Assembly: GCF_014384705.1 (NCBI RefSeq)
Contig: NZ_JACRSN010000002.1
Coordinates: 62,001-126,000 of the forward strand
DNA length: 64,000 nt
Direction: 5' to 3'
Source: Yeguia hominis
GTDB taxonomy: Bacteria > Bacillota > Clostridia > Oscillospirales > Acutalibacteraceae
Each line of letters begins with the position of its first letter. Positions within the stretch are counted from its first letter, which is position 1. Positions 49,953-58,659 of the stretch are shown piece by piece. The notes beneath the pieces are model-generated. The model had not been told where the DNA came from, searched no databases, and worked only from the letters and a program-made list of their open reading frames with translations. Both the position numbers and the translations under genes were made by a program.

Positions 49953-50402
49953 TTAGTCATTCTCTAAGAATTCCGTGATCATTTTCAGATCGCCGATCGA
50001 ATTGAGATACGCGTACCGTCCGCCGGTATATTCGCCCTTTTGCTGGAGACCCCATCCGCCGTCTTCGCATTTCTTGACATTTTCGGCCATATTTTTGACA
50101 CCGAACGCGAGATGATGCAGGCCTTCGCCGTCGCGGTCAAGACACTCGCGCCAGATGGAAGGTTCCTCGTCCGGCTGAATGAATTCAATCTGGATGTTTT
50201 CAAAATTGATGAATGCCTGATAGCATCTTCCGTAGCAGGGCTTTCCGTAATATTCCGCAGCGGTTTTGTCATAACCGTCGGAATGGAAAACCTCCGGAAC
50301 CGGAATCCCTAAAAATTTCGCCCACTTTTCTGCGGTGTCCTGGATATTGTGCGTCAAAATCCCGATTTGCATGACCCGTGTTGTGTCCAATTTTGCCTCC
50401 AT
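49953..50402 (-). CDS. VOC-family (glyoxalase-fold) protein, copy 1
   Basis: 149 residues starting M-E-A-K-L-D-T-T-R-V-M-Q-I-G-I-L. It has the same ligand pattern as copy 2 (ILTHN, ENIQIEFIQP, GLHHLAFG, ITEFLEND). The frame is open upstream to 50510, but AGGAGGAAAC directly precedes ATG 50402. Both copies carry the tetrad SIWRECLDRDGEG, suggesting a common ligand-binding loop. First gene of a three-gene unit with its own promoter. Confidence 0.86.
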   Translation of the reverse strand: MEAKLDTTRVMQIGILTHNIQDTAEKWAKFLGIPVPEVFHSDGYDKTAAEYYGKPCYGRCYQAFINFENIQIEFIQPDEEPSIWRECLDRDGEGLHHLAFGVKNMAENVKKCEDGGWGLQQKGEYTGGRYAYLNSIGDLKMITEFLEND

Positions 50403-50498
50403 GTTGTTTCCTCCTAAATATGAAATAAAGTTATACATACAGCCGGCTGAAAAGATGACCTGAGCCGGCAGCCCCAGCAAGAAGTTCTGAACAACTGC

Positions 50499-50528
50499 AT
50501 TATATACCACATCTGACGCGCTTGTAAA
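50499..50528 (-). promoter_or_regulatory. Promoter of the VOC-VOC-SDR unit
   Basis: On the minus strand TTTACA (50528-50523), 18 bases, TATAAT (50504-50499). The start would be near 50492, giving a leader of about 90 bases. Confidence 0.75.
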
Positions 50529-50643
50529 CAGATCCTTTTAAAATAATGAGAAAAGAATAGAATGACGTTCAAAAAATATATGGAGTATTTACTGAAATTG
50601 GAATGTAAAATTGGAAAAATCAGTGACGCGCGCGTAACTGCAT

Positions 50644-51501
50644 TTATCCTTTTACAGCGCCTGCAGTCATGCCCTCAATCAGATACCGCTGTGCGAACAA
50701 AAGGAAGATGAGCGTCGGAATGGTTGCGATGGTGGAGGCCGCCATCAAAAGCGACCAGTCGGCACCATTTTGCTGGACGAATTTTTGCAGACCGACTGTC
50801 ATCGTCATCGCCTGGTCCTTGCGCAGGAAAATGCTGGCGAGGGTGTATTCGTTCCAGGAATTGATAAAGGTGAAAATCCCGACGGTTGCAACGCCCGGAA
50901 GGGAAACCGGGATGACAACCTTGAGATAAGCGGTAAACTGTGTGCAGCCGTCTACCATGGCGGCCTGCTCGAGTTCTGCCGGGATCGAGTCGAAAAAGCC
51001 TTTGAGCATCCAGATGGAAAACGCCAGGTTCATGGTGACATAGCTGATGATGACAGAGCCCATCGTGTTGATAAGATTGAGCTTGTTAAACAGCACGTAA
51101 AGCGGCATGAGCAGCAGCATAGTCGGGAACATCTGCAAGAGCAGCAGTAAAATGGAGTAAAAGCTGAAATACCGGCCGCGGAAGCGCGCAATCGCATAGC
51201 CCGCCAGAGCGGCAATTACGATGCAGGTGACGGTGACGACGATTGCAACGATGGCGCTGTTGAGCATATTCCGGCCAAAAGTGGTTTTGGTCAGGACCTT
51301 TACGAAGGACTCCACACTGAAATCCGACCATTTTTCCGGAAACAATCCCTTGGTTGTCAATGCGGCCTCCGACGTTTTAAGTGAAATTCCAAGCATGGAC
51401 AAAAAAGGCAGGCTGGTACAAAAAATAATACAGATCAGCACGATATGCGTCAGGGCATCTCCGATGTATTTTTTTCGAAGAGATCTTTTTTCGCGATTCA
51501 A
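50644..51501 (-). CDS. Carbohydrate ABC transporter permease (MalG type), second importer
   Basis: 285 residues, six helices, with the EAA loop EQAAMVDGCTQFTAYLKVVI and the usual end GMTAGAVKG. Third gene of the second sugar importer, 18 bases after the MalF-type gene. As with the fructoside operon, no ATPase is encoded. The stop at 50644 leaves about 115 bases before the VOC promoter, without an obvious terminator. Confidence 0.92.
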   Translation of the reverse strand: MNREKRSLRKKYIGDALTHIVLICIIFCTSLPFLSMLGISLKTSEAALTTKGLFPEKWSDFSVESFVKVLTKTTFGRNMLNSAIVAIVVTVTCIVIAALAGYAIARFRGRYFSFYSILLLLLQMFPTMLLLMPLYVLFNKLNLINTMGSVIISYVTMNLAFSIWMLKGFFDSIPAELEQAAMVDGCTQFTAYLKVVIPVSLPGVATVGIFTFINSWNEYTLASIFLRKDQAMTMTVGLQKFVQQNGADWSLLMAASTIATIPTLIFLLFAQRYLIEGMTAGAVKG

Positions 51502-51519
51502 AATACAAGCACTCCTTTC

Positions 51520-52446
51520 TTATCCGTTTTCCCGGTTCTTTTGAATTTTGAGATAGATGAGGCTGATGACGAGCAGGACAACGAGCATCAGCGTCGCAAT
51601 TGCGGACGCGTAACCGATTTTGCTGCGGAAAAACGCCGTGAAATAGGTCAAAATGGGGAGCGTGTACGTTGCATCATTCGGTCCGCCGTTGGTGAGCAGA
51701 TAGATATTTTCGAAGTTATTGAAGGTCCAGATGAGCTGCAAAATGATACAGACGGTGCTGACGCCGCGGATCATGGGCATGGTAATATGGAAAAAGGATT
51801 TCCAAAAGCCGGCGCCGTCAATGTAGGCGGATTCATATAAATCCTTCGGAATGCTTTGCAGCCCGGCGAGGACAACGATCAGCATAAATGGGAACGAGCG
51901 CCAGACACTCGTGAAAATGACTGTAATCTGGGCGATCTTCGGCTCTGCGATAAAGAGAATAGGCTTTGAAATCAGCCCGATTTTTTGCAGGACATTGTTG
52001 ATAAAGCCGATCTGGTCATTTAAAAGCCAGAGCCAGTTGATCGCCGCAATCGACGGCGCGACGACCCAGGGCAAAAGCACCAGCGTCCGATAGATTCCAC
52101 GGCCTTTGATATCCCGTTTTAGGAGCATGGCCAAAAACAGGCCGAAAACATAGGCGAGTAAAACGACGGCGATGGTATAAACGAAAGAATAGAACAGGAC
52201 GCTGTGAAATTCGTTGTCTGAAAAGAGTAGCTCTTTAAAATTATCAAACCCGACAAATTTTCGCTTCTTGGGCTTCATTAGGTTATAGCTTTCAAAGCTC
52301 AGGGAAATTCCCTGAATCAGCGGGTAGAAGCTGATGGCCAGAATCAGAATGCTGGATGGAATGGTAAGAAAATAGCCCAGACGCTTGCTTTCGAGCCTGG
52401 CAGCTTTGCGTTTACCGGTTCCCCGGCTGCTTTCGGAACGCTGCAC
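51520..52446 (-). CDS. Carbohydrate ABC transporter permease (MalF type), second importer
   Basis: 308 residues. A basic N-terminus (SRGTGKRKAARLESKRLG) precedes TM1 (FLTIPSSILILAISFYPL). The EAA-type loop is ESAYIDGAGFWKSFFHITMP. It pairs with the MalG-type gene downstream. Confidence 0.92.
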   Translation of the reverse strand: MQRSESSRGTGKRKAARLESKRLGYFLTIPSSILILAISFYPLIQGISLSFESYNLMKPKKRKFVGFDNFKELLFSDNEFHSVLFYSFVYTIAVVLLAYVFGLFLAMLLKRDIKGRGIYRTLVLLPWVVAPSIAAINWLWLLNDQIGFINNVLQKIGLISKPILFIAEPKIAQITVIFTSVWRSFPFMLIVVLAGLQSIPKDLYESAYIDGAGFWKSFFHITMPMIRGVSTVCIILQLIWTFNNFENIYLLTNGGPNDATYTLPILTYFTAFFRSKIGYASAIATLMLVVLLVISLIYLKIQKNRENG

Positions 52447-52545
52447 CGATGTTCATCTCCTTTTTTAAAGCAGACCGCCGGACAGAACGCGATCTTCTAT
52501 CCGGCGGCCGGGTCTCAAATGCGCGATTCAGGAGGTCGCGGCAAG

Positions 52546-53940
52546 TTAATCGTCTGCATATTCGTCGAGTACTTTTTGAATTTCCGCGTCGTATTTTTCG
52601 GCAACTGCCACCGGGTCTTCACCGGTCATGATTTCACGCGCAGGACTGCCGTAAGTTTGCTCGCCCTCGAGCTGAGAGAACTGCGGATACAGCGTTGCGA
52701 CCGGGTAGATCATCGAAAACGCGGAAGAGACGCAGTTATTGTAGATGTCAACCTTTAACTGGTTTTCGGTGTAATAGGAATCCGAATAGTATGAGGAACG
52801 CGCCGGGAAATTGCCCTGCTTGCCTTCTGTAAAGACGATGAGGTTGTTTTCGGTCCACCATTTGATGAAGGCGCGCGCCGCGTCCGGATTTTCGCTCTGC
52901 GCAAATCCCATGATGCCGTTCGGGCAGACAATGTACTCACCTTTTTTGGCGCTCGGACCGGTCAGCGGAGGAAGAATGCCCGTTACCTTTGCAAGCTCTG
53001 TGCCGTCGACAATATTTGGTGCAGCACCGCCCCAGATAACGCATTCTCCGGACATATAAAGCTTTTGGACGTCGGCATCTGCATAGCCCGGAGCGCCGCG
53101 GGAAGCCAGCTCTTCATCGTAGAGCAGCTTAAAGAAGTTCAGAACCTCAAGCCCCTCCTTGCTGGAGAAATTCGGCTTCAGATCCGCTGTGACAAAGCCG
53201 GTTTCGTTGGAAGCAAGGAATACGGACATGATGTGGTTGCAGGTGGAATCCTGGCAGGCAAAGGCCATCGGGATTTTATCCGGAAATGTTTCTTTAATGG
53301 TTCGCAGGGTGTCGGCAAATTCATCCCAGGTGGTCGGAAGCTCCGTAATTCCGGCCTCTTCAAAATAATCTGTCCGGTAGTTGATCGTTTTGGGATCCAG
53401 GCCGAAGGCGATTCCGTACTGTTTGCCTTCATACTGGAAAAATTCCCAGAGATCGTCCGAAATTTCCGTCAGAACAGAACTGCCTTCGGCCTTCCACTGC
53501 TCCATGATCGGGTCGAGATCGAGACTTTCGCCCATCACGGCGTACTGGATCGGCTGCGGTGTTGCGCCGGTTGCGACGTCAGGCGCGGCGCCGCTCGTGA
53601 CGGCGGTCAGGAACGTCTGGTAGTAGCCTTCCCAGGGGATCATTTGCACGTCGACCGTGATGCCGTACTCGTTTTCGGCATTGAATTGATCGACAACCTT
53701 TTTTGTCGCGGCTTCGTGCGATTCCGCGGGTCCCCAGAGCATTTCCCAGTAGGTGATGGTGCAGGGATCGATGCTCGGCGTCTCAGCTGCAGAAGAATCC
53801 TCTGCGGGAGTGCTGCTTTGTGCTTCTGAAGATGCGCTCTCTGAAACGGATGCGTCTGTGCCGGTTCCGCCGGAGCAGCCCGCGAGAGCGGTCATCAGGA
53901 GCAGCAGGGCGAGTAGGAGAGAAAGGGTTTGTTTTTTCAT
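52546..53940 (-). CDS. Sugar ABC transporter substrate-binding lipoprotein, second importer
   Basis: 464 residues. A lipoprotein signal ending in LAGC (Cys about residue 22) is followed by a Ser/Ala/Glu linker (about 23-58) and an SBP family 1 fold (TITYWEMLWG start). The ligand is unknown. First gene of the second importer. Its long upstream region contains a consensus-like promoter about 380 bases away and two terminator hairpins between, plus a smaller hairpin (AAAAGCAGC at 53964-53972 with 53982-53990) next to the start. GGAGG lies before ATG 53940. Confidence 0.92.
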   Translation of the reverse strand: MKKQTLSLLLALLLLMTALAGCSGGTGTDASVSESASSEAQSSTPAEDSSAAETPSIDPCTITYWEMLWGPAESHEAATKKVVDQFNAENEYGITVDVQMIPWEGYYQTFLTAVTSGAAPDVATGATPQPIQYAVMGESLDLDPIMEQWKAEGSSVLTEISDDLWEFFQYEGKQYGIAFGLDPKTINYRTDYFEEAGITELPTTWDEFADTLRTIKETFPDKIPMAFACQDSTCNHIMSVFLASNETGFVTADLKPNFSSKEGLEVLNFFKLLYDEELASRGAPGYADADVQKLYMSGECVIWGGAAPNIVDGTELAKVTGILPPLTGPSAKKGEYIVCPNGIMGFAQSENPDAARAFIKWWTENNLIVFTEGKQGNFPARSSYYSDSYYTENQLKVDIYNNCVSSAFSMIYPVATLYPQFSQLEGEQTYGSPAREIMTGEDPVAVAEKYDAEIQKVLDEYADD

Positions 53941-54039
53941 GAATGAATACCTCCTTTTTATTGAAAAGCAGCTTCTCTCGTGCTGCTTTTTATGCTTGTT
54001 TCCTATTTATATTAAAAAAGTATAGGTAAAAGAACACGC

Positions 54040-54109
54040 AAAAAAGGCACTTACACCGGGTGTAAGTGCCCAAAAAAGGCTGTTCCAAAAGGTATACCTT
54101 TTGGAACAG
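54040..54109 (-). terminator. Two tandem intrinsic terminators in the second importer's leader
   Basis: Reading the minus strand: a 30-base perfect palindrome (54109-54080; arms CTGTTCCAAAAGGTA and its complement) followed by CC and T6 (54077-54072), then a second stem GGCACTTACACC/GGTGTAAGTGCC (54070-54046, one-base centre) followed directly by T6 (54045-54040). Both have the polarity of minus-strand terminators and lie about 100 bases before the binding-protein start. Confidence 0.85.
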
Positions 54110-54313
54110 CGCAAAGAAAGCAGAGCCTTATAAAATTTTGGAGGGAAAATCGAAAATTGTAAAAGAAAAATCGTTTTGTGACATACAGGCTTACTTTTAT
54201 AGAACGCCTTTCGAAATTTATAACAACAATAAAAGCAAATGCATCTAAATTTTGCAAAAATCAAAAATGATTTTTTGTTGTTTATGTTGTCACGCGAGTG
54301 CTTTTTGACTACG
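54110..54313 (-). ncRNA. Candidate attenuated leader or small RNA
   Basis: The minus-strand segment between the promoter at 54320-54348 and the double terminator. It has no credible coding frame with a ribosome-binding site and is AT-rich, with one internal AT hairpin (AAAAATCA/TGATTTTT about 54258-54277). I do not recognise a known riboswitch class or a BglG/SacY-type antiterminator. Boundaries are inferred. Confidence 0.4.
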
Positions 54314-54319
54314 AGGCCT

Positions 54320-54348
54320 AATATAGCATAATTTGGATCTAGTGTCAA
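54320..54348 (-). promoter_or_regulatory. Minus-strand promoter upstream of the double terminator
   Basis: TTGACA (54348-54343), 17 bases, TATATT (54325-54320), 11 of 12 consensus positions. Transcription from about 54313 would cross 200 AT-rich bases before meeting the first hairpin at 54109. Confidence 0.75.
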
Positions 54349-54545
54349 GCAAATGCGATGAATTTTTTAAAAAGATTGTTTTTGAATTAACAGAGTTCAT
54401 AAATTGAGTGCTTGGCGTGTATTGCTCTAAACTGCACAGCATGGAGGTTAATCCCTTGTGTAGCAATTTTTCTGTCACATGTGAGTTCGGTTTTCAGAAT
54501 CTGTATAGGGTTCTGTAAAAAATCATTCTTTTTATGAAAAGGCTC

Positions 54546-54574
54546 TTTTCGCTGGCGCCGGTTTGTGGTAAAAT
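54546..54574 (+). promoter_or_regulatory. Possible tsaE promoter
   Basis: TTTTCG (54546-54551), 17 bases, TAAAAT (54569-54574) with an extended TGG. The -35 is poor. Confidence 0.45.
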
Positions 54575-54611
54575 AAAATATTAGACAGGAAGGAACAGGA
54601 GGCGCCGATGC

Positions 54612-55070
54612 GTGGCACAATGGATAACACATTCTCCGCAGGAAACAGAACAGCTTGGGAAACGAGTTGCCGCCCTGCTTTCAGGCGGAGAGGTTCTCGC
54701 GTTTTCCGGCGGAATGGGAATGGGAAAGACCGTTTTTACCCGCGGACTTGCGCGCGGACTGGGCGCTTCTTCAGCAGTGTCGAGCCCCACGTTTACGATT
54801 GTCCGGGAATATGCCGGACGGGTCCCGATCTATCATTTTGATATGTATCGGATCACGGGCTGGGACGATCTGTATTCCTGCGGCTTTTTTGATTATCTGG
54901 ACGGGGACGGCGTTCTCGTGGTGGAATGGAGCGAAAACGTCGAAGACGCCTTGCCGGCGGAGACGATCCGAATCGCGGTTTCCCGCGGAGAAGCAGAAAA
55001 CGACCGGGTTTTTGAAATCAGCGGGCTGCCGGGGCTTGACTCGCAAACAAAGGAGGAATCGGCACAATGA
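54612..55070 (+). CDS. tsaE: tRNA threonylcarbamoyladenosine biosynthesis ATPase TsaE
   Basis: 152 residues. The P-loop GGMGMGKTVFTRGLARGL, SSPTFTIV and HFDMYRI are family landmarks. It assists the TsaB-TsaD complex in t6A37 modification of tRNA. The start is GTG 54612, nine bases after AGGAGG; the ATG at 54608 is out of frame. It overlaps tsaB as ATGA. Confidence 0.95.
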   Translation: MAQWITHSPQETEQLGKRVAALLSGGEVLAFSGGMGMGKTVFTRGLARGLGASSAVSSPTFTIVREYAGRVPIYHFDMYRITGWDDLYSCGFFDYLDGDGVLVVEWSENVEDALPAETIRIAVSRGEAENDRVFEISGLPGLDSQTKEESAQ

Positions 55071-55759
55071 AAATTCTTGCGGTGGATTCTTCCGCAGTAA
55101 CAGCGTCGGTTTGTCTTTCGGAAGACCGAAAAATTTGCGGGGAATTCTTTGTGAACACCCGGCAAAAACACAGCCGGACGCTGATGCCGATGCTTGAAAA
55201 CCTCTTGCAGTGCACAGGCGTTTCGCTCGCAGAGATCGATTTGTTCGCAGTATCCGAAGGGCCGGGATCCTTTACCGGCGTGCGGATTGGCGTTTCCTGT
55301 GTCAAGGGACTTGCGATGCCGTTTGACAAGCCTTGCGTCGGGATTTCCTCACTAGAAGCCATGGCGCGGAATTTGACGGCGACGGAGGGGATCCTCTGCG
55401 CGGTAATGGATGCGCGCTGCGGACAGGTTTATAACGCGCTGTTTTCCTGTGAGGGCGGTGTGCTCCGGCGATTGACACCCGATCGCGCGATTGCCATGGA
55501 GGATCTTGCAGCGGAATGCAGTACCTATCAAAAACCGATTTATCTTGTCGGAGACGGAGCCGAACTATGCGCTGCCAAGGAACAGCGCTTTTCAGAGATC
55601 AAAGCCGCTTTGGTGCCGGAAGCAATTCGGTATCAGCGGGCGTCCGGTGTTGCAGCCGCAGCTTACGACGCGTTCTTGCGCGGGGAGGTCATCTCCGCGG
55701 ACCGGCTTGCACCGGTTTATTTGCGTCCGCCGCAGGCACAACGTGCACGAAAATCATAA
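55067..55759 (+). CDS. tsaB: tRNA threonylcarbamoyladenosine biosynthesis protein TsaB
   Basis: 230 residues, ASKHA fold (AVDSSAVTASVCL at the start, EGPGSFTGVRIGVS near residue 65). It is the dimerisation partner of TsaD. Its start overlaps the tsaE stop by four bases. rimI and tsaD, which often follow, are not here; rpiB comes instead. Confidence 0.95.
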   Translation: MKILAVDSSAVTASVCLSEDRKICGEFFVNTRQKHSRTLMPMLENLLQCTGVSLAEIDLFAVSEGPGSFTGVRIGVSCVKGLAMPFDKPCVGISSLEAMARNLTATEGILCAVMDARCGQVYNALFSCEGGVLRRLTPDRAIAMEDLAAECSTYQKPIYLVGDGAELCAAKEQRFSEIKAALVPEAIRYQRASGVAAAAYDAFLRGEVISADRLAPVYLRPPQAQRARKS

Positions 55760-55774
55760 CTCGGAGGGAATATC

Positions 55775-56218
55775 ATGCTTGCATTGGGAGCTGACCACGG
55801 AGGGTTTCGTTTAAAAGAAGCGGTTAAGGCCTATCTCGATTCGGCCGGAATTGCCTATGAGGATTTCGGTACGGACAGTGAGGCGTCTGTTGACTATGCA
55901 CCGTTTGCGGTTGCAGTCGCACGGGCGGTAACCTCCGGAAAAGCAGAAAAGGGGATCCTTTGCTGCGGAACCGGAATCGGGATTTCCATCGCGGCCAATA
56001 AAGTCAAGGGAATCCGGGCGGCAGTCTGTACAAATGCGTTTTGTGCAGAAATGACCAGACGCCACAATGATTCGAATATTCTCTGCATGGGCGGCCGGGT
56101 TATTTCAGAAGAGACCGCAGTGGAGCTTGCAAAAATATTTCTGGAAACACCGTTTGAGGGCGGACGCCATGCCCGCCGGATTGCGCAGATTGCAGAGATT
56201 GAAAACGGAGAACGATAA
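55775..56218 (+). CDS. rpiB: Ribose 5-phosphate isomerase B
   Basis: 147 residues. It has GADHGGFRLKE, the catalytic Cys region CCGTGIGISIAANK, and RRHNDSNILCMGGRV. It interconverts ribulose 5-phosphate and ribose 5-phosphate, the source of PRPP for the downstream Upp. GGAGG lies before ATG 55775. Confidence 0.95.
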   Translation: MLALGADHGGFRLKEAVKAYLDSAGIAYEDFGTDSEASVDYAPFAVAVARAVTSGKAEKGILCCGTGIGISIAANKVKGIRAAVCTNAFCAEMTRRHNDSNILCMGGRVISEETAVELAKIFLETPFEGGRHARRIAQIAEIENGER

Positions 56219-56253
56219 CATTTAGAAATCAAAATAAAAGGAGAAGAACACAC

Positions 56254-56886
56254 ATGGACAGCAATGTATTTGTCATGGATCATCCGCTGATTCAGCACAA
56301 GCTGACGCATCTGCGGGACAAAAAAACCGGCTCGAAGGAGTTCCGGGAACTGGTCAGCGAGATCGCGACGCTGATGTGCTATGAGGCAACGCGCGACCTG
56401 CCGCTGGAGGATATTGAAATTGAGACACCGATGGGCAAGGCGGTTACCAAAGTGATTGCCGGACGGAAGCTTGCGTTTGTTCCGATCCTGCGCGCCGGCC
56501 TGGGTATGGTGGACGGCGTTTTGAATCTGGTGCCGGCTGCAAAAGTCGGTCATATCGGCCTTTACCGTGACGAGACGACCTTAAAGCCGGTCGAGTATTA
56601 CAACAAACTGCCGAGCGATATTCCGGAACGCGACGTGATCGTCCTCGATCCGATGCTGGCAACCGGCGGTTCCGCAATTGATGCAATTACCATCATCAAG
56701 CGCAGCTGCCCGAAGAGCATCAAATTCATGTGCATCATCGCTGCGCCGGAAGGCATCGAGGCGCTGACTGCAGCACATCCGGATGTCCATGTGTACTGCG
56801 CTTCTGTGGACAGCCATCTCAATGATATTGGCTATATTGTTCCGGGCCTTGGCGATGCCGGCGACCGGATTTTTGGAACCAAATAA
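56254..56886 (+). CDS. upp: Uracil phosphoribosyltransferase
   Basis: 210 residues. It converts uracil and PRPP to UMP. The PRPP loop is DPMLATGGSAIDAI and the uracil-binding end is YIVPGLGDAGDRIFG. It lies 35 bases after rpiB. GGAGAAG lies before the ATG. Closed by a strong terminator. Confidence 0.96.
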   Translation: MDSNVFVMDHPLIQHKLTHLRDKKTGSKEFRELVSEIATLMCYEATRDLPLEDIEIETPMGKAVTKVIAGRKLAFVPILRAGLGMVDGVLNLVPAAKVGHIGLYRDETTLKPVEYYNKLPSDIPERDVIVLDPMLATGGSAIDAITIIKRSCPKSIKFMCIIAAPEGIEALTAAHPDVHVYCASVDSHLNDIGYIVPGLGDAGDRIFGTK

Positions 56887-56976
56887 TTGGGATATCGTTC
56901 CCGTACAGGTAAAGAACGCCCGGTCTGTGCGCGGTGCGCACGGACTTCTGGCTTTTAGCCTGCGATCATGCAGTGC

Positions 56977-57018
56977 AAAGAGCGTCTGTGGTACGAGTGA
57001 ATCACAGACGCTCTTTTT
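56977..57018 (+). terminator. Terminator after upp
   Basis: AAAGAGCGTCTGTG (56977-56990) pairs perfectly with CACAGACGCTCTTT (57003-57016) around a 12-base loop, then extra T. Confidence 0.93.
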
Positions 57019-57181
57019 TGCAGCCGTATTTTCCTAATGTTGCTGGCGAAAACGCCGCGCAACCGCAAAAAAACAAATGACCGGGGGAATCGCGCGCTGA
57101 ATTGGCGTTTACAACGCGCACCGATGCGGATGTCGGAACACAGAGCAGGATGTCCGCCGTTTTGCGGAATTTGGCAAAACA

Positions 57182-57270
57182 AAACCGGCATGCTGCGCGA
57201 AAACAACCCTCCATCCCACAAATTCGTGCAGATGGAGGGGAACTGCTTCTCAGGCGCGCCATGCCGGTTT
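57182..57270 (-). terminator. Long branched hairpin after the minus-strand dehydrogenase
   Basis: AAACCGGCATG (57182-57192) pairs perfectly with CATGCCGGTTT (57260-57270). Inside it GCGCG (57195-57199) pairs with CGCGC (57255-57259), and an inner hairpin CCCTCCATC/GATGGAGGG spans 57207-57239. On the minus strand a TTTTGTTTTG tract follows, so it can terminate the dehydrogenase transcript, although its size and nested stems are unusual. The remaining gap 57019-57181 shows nothing recognisable. Confidence 0.7.
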
Positions 57271-57299
57271 GAATAGAAATTTTTAAATAGGCGATGCGC

Positions 57300-58319
57300 T
57301 TAGACGGTCAGAATGACTTTCTGCGCTTCGTCTTTATTGTTCTCGATGTAATGATAGGCGTCGGAAATCTGATCGAGAGGGAACTCTCTCGTGATGAGCG
57401 CTTTGAGGTCTACTTTTTTGTTTGCAAGCAGCTCAATTGCAGTCACGTAATCCTCGTGCAGATACATGAGCGTGCCGATCAGGTTGTATTCGCGATCCTG
57501 AACGTTTGCCATGTTGATGTTGGCCAGGCCGCCGTATACGCCGACGATGACCATCGTGATCCCCTTGCGGCCGATGTCGAGCAGCTGATTGAGCGCGTTC
57601 GGGTTGGCGCTGCACTCAAAGACGACGTCTACGCCGTCTTCTCCGTAGGTGTTGCGGATGACTTCGGCAAGATCCTCTTTTGCGACATTGACGATATGAT
57701 CCACGCCGCACGCCTTTGCCATGTTGAGCTTGAACTCAGAAACGTCAGAGACCATGACGCTGCCTGCGCCAAGCGCCTTCGCACTCTGGGCAACCACATT
57801 GCCGATGGTTCCGGCGCCGATGACCAGAACGTTCATGCCGGTGATATCGCCTACGCGGCGGACCGCGTGAACGCCGACGGCAAGCGGCTCAATGACGGTG
57901 CCGACGTCGTAATCGGCATCGTCCGGAATCTGATAGAGCAGGTCTGCATCGACGGCATAAAAATCAGAGCAGGCGCCCGCACACTGGCATCCGAGAACCT
58001 CAAGGCTCTTACAGATGTTGTAGCGGCCGGATTTGCACAGCGAGCAGGTTTTGCAGATTTTCTGCGGACGCATGACCACACGGTCGCCGATTTTGACGTT
58101 TTTAACGTCTGCGCCGATTTCTACAACATCGCCGCTGGCCTCGTGGCCGAGCGTGATGGGGCAGCTCATGAAGGGATGTTTTCCATAATATGCATGAATG
58201 TCGGAGCCGCAAATTCCAACGGCACGAACCTTAATCAGGGCCTGATTCGGGGCAATCTGCGGAACAGGAACTTCGCTGATTTCAAATGTTTTGGGCGCAA
58301 CAAGTGTTGCCTGCTTCAT
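57300..58319 (-). CDS. Zinc-dependent medium-chain dehydrogenase (threonine/polyol dehydrogenase-like)
   Basis: 339 residues. Catalytic zinc residues are in GICGSDIH and GHEASG; the structural zinc Cys are in CKTCSLCKSGRYNIC. The Rossmann segment is VIGAGTIGNVVAQ. It is related to, but not close to, the dehydrogenase at 3430-4473. Typical substrates of such enzymes are sugar alcohols, galactitol phosphate-like compounds or threonine. Monocistronic, with its own promoter and terminator. GGAG lies before ATG 58319. Confidence 0.9.
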   Translation of the reverse strand: MKQATLVAPKTFEISEVPVPQIAPNQALIKVRAVGICGSDIHAYYGKHPFMSCPITLGHEASGDVVEIGADVKNVKIGDRVVMRPQKICKTCSLCKSGRYNICKSLEVLGCQCAGACSDFYAVDADLLYQIPDDADYDVGTVIEPLAVGVHAVRRVGDITGMNVLVIGAGTIGNVVAQSAKALGAGSVMVSDVSEFKLNMAKACGVDHIVNVAKEDLAEVIRNTYGEDGVDVVFECSANPNALNQLLDIGRKGITMVIVGVYGGLANINMANVQDREYNLIGTLMYLHEDYVTAIELLANKKVDLKALITREFPLDQISDAYHYIENNKDEAQKVILTV

Positions 58320-58371
58320 AAGTAAGGCTCCTTTCCTCTTCCATAAGAGAGAAAAAATATGATAGGATTTT

Positions 58372-58388
58372 GGTGGAAAAGTCCCACC
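58372..58388. promoter_or_regulatory. Operator-like dyad at the dehydrogenase start site
   Basis: GGTGG (58372-58376) and CCACC (58384-58388) flank an AAAAGTC centre, starting eight bases downstream of the -10 on the minus strand, so it overlaps the predicted transcription start. It could be a repressor site. Confidence 0.45.
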
Positions 58389-58395
58389 TTTTTGT

Positions 58396-58423
58396 ATTAT
58401 AGCATCCCAAAGTTTTGTGTCAA
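58396..58423 (-). promoter_or_regulatory. Promoter of the zinc dehydrogenase
   Basis: On the minus strand TTGACA (58423-58418), 16 bases, TATAAT (58401-58396). Both hexamers are perfect. Confidence 0.88.
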
Positions 58424-58486
58424 TGCATTTTTTCGAAAACTTTCTGAATTTTTCGTTGAAAATCCCAGAAACTTCAGACTAGTTCC

Positions 58487-58515
58487 TTGACACATTTTGT
58501 CGGAACCGATATAAT
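58487..58515 (+). promoter_or_regulatory. Perfect consensus promoter for the acyltransferase-ligase pair
   Basis: TTGACA (58487-58492), 17 bases, TATAAT (58510-58515). It is about 135 bases upstream of the GTG start; the leader has no obvious regulatory fold. Confidence 0.9.
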
Positions 58516-58659
58516 GAAAATCAACAGTTTTTGGCCTGAGTGACCGAAAATAAACAAAAACAGCTTCCTTTGACCGTGCGGAAAGTTTGCGGGCCTTTTT
58601 GCGCGGAGAATTTGTGTGCGCCGATGCGGAATCGGTGCAGAAAGTGAGGGGAACACAGG

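Noticed and set aside
54007..54348. A 113-codon minus-strand frame upstream of the second importer
   Set aside because: Its start lies in the -35 of the promoter that would transcribe it, and it reads through both terminator hairpins; better explained as a leader.
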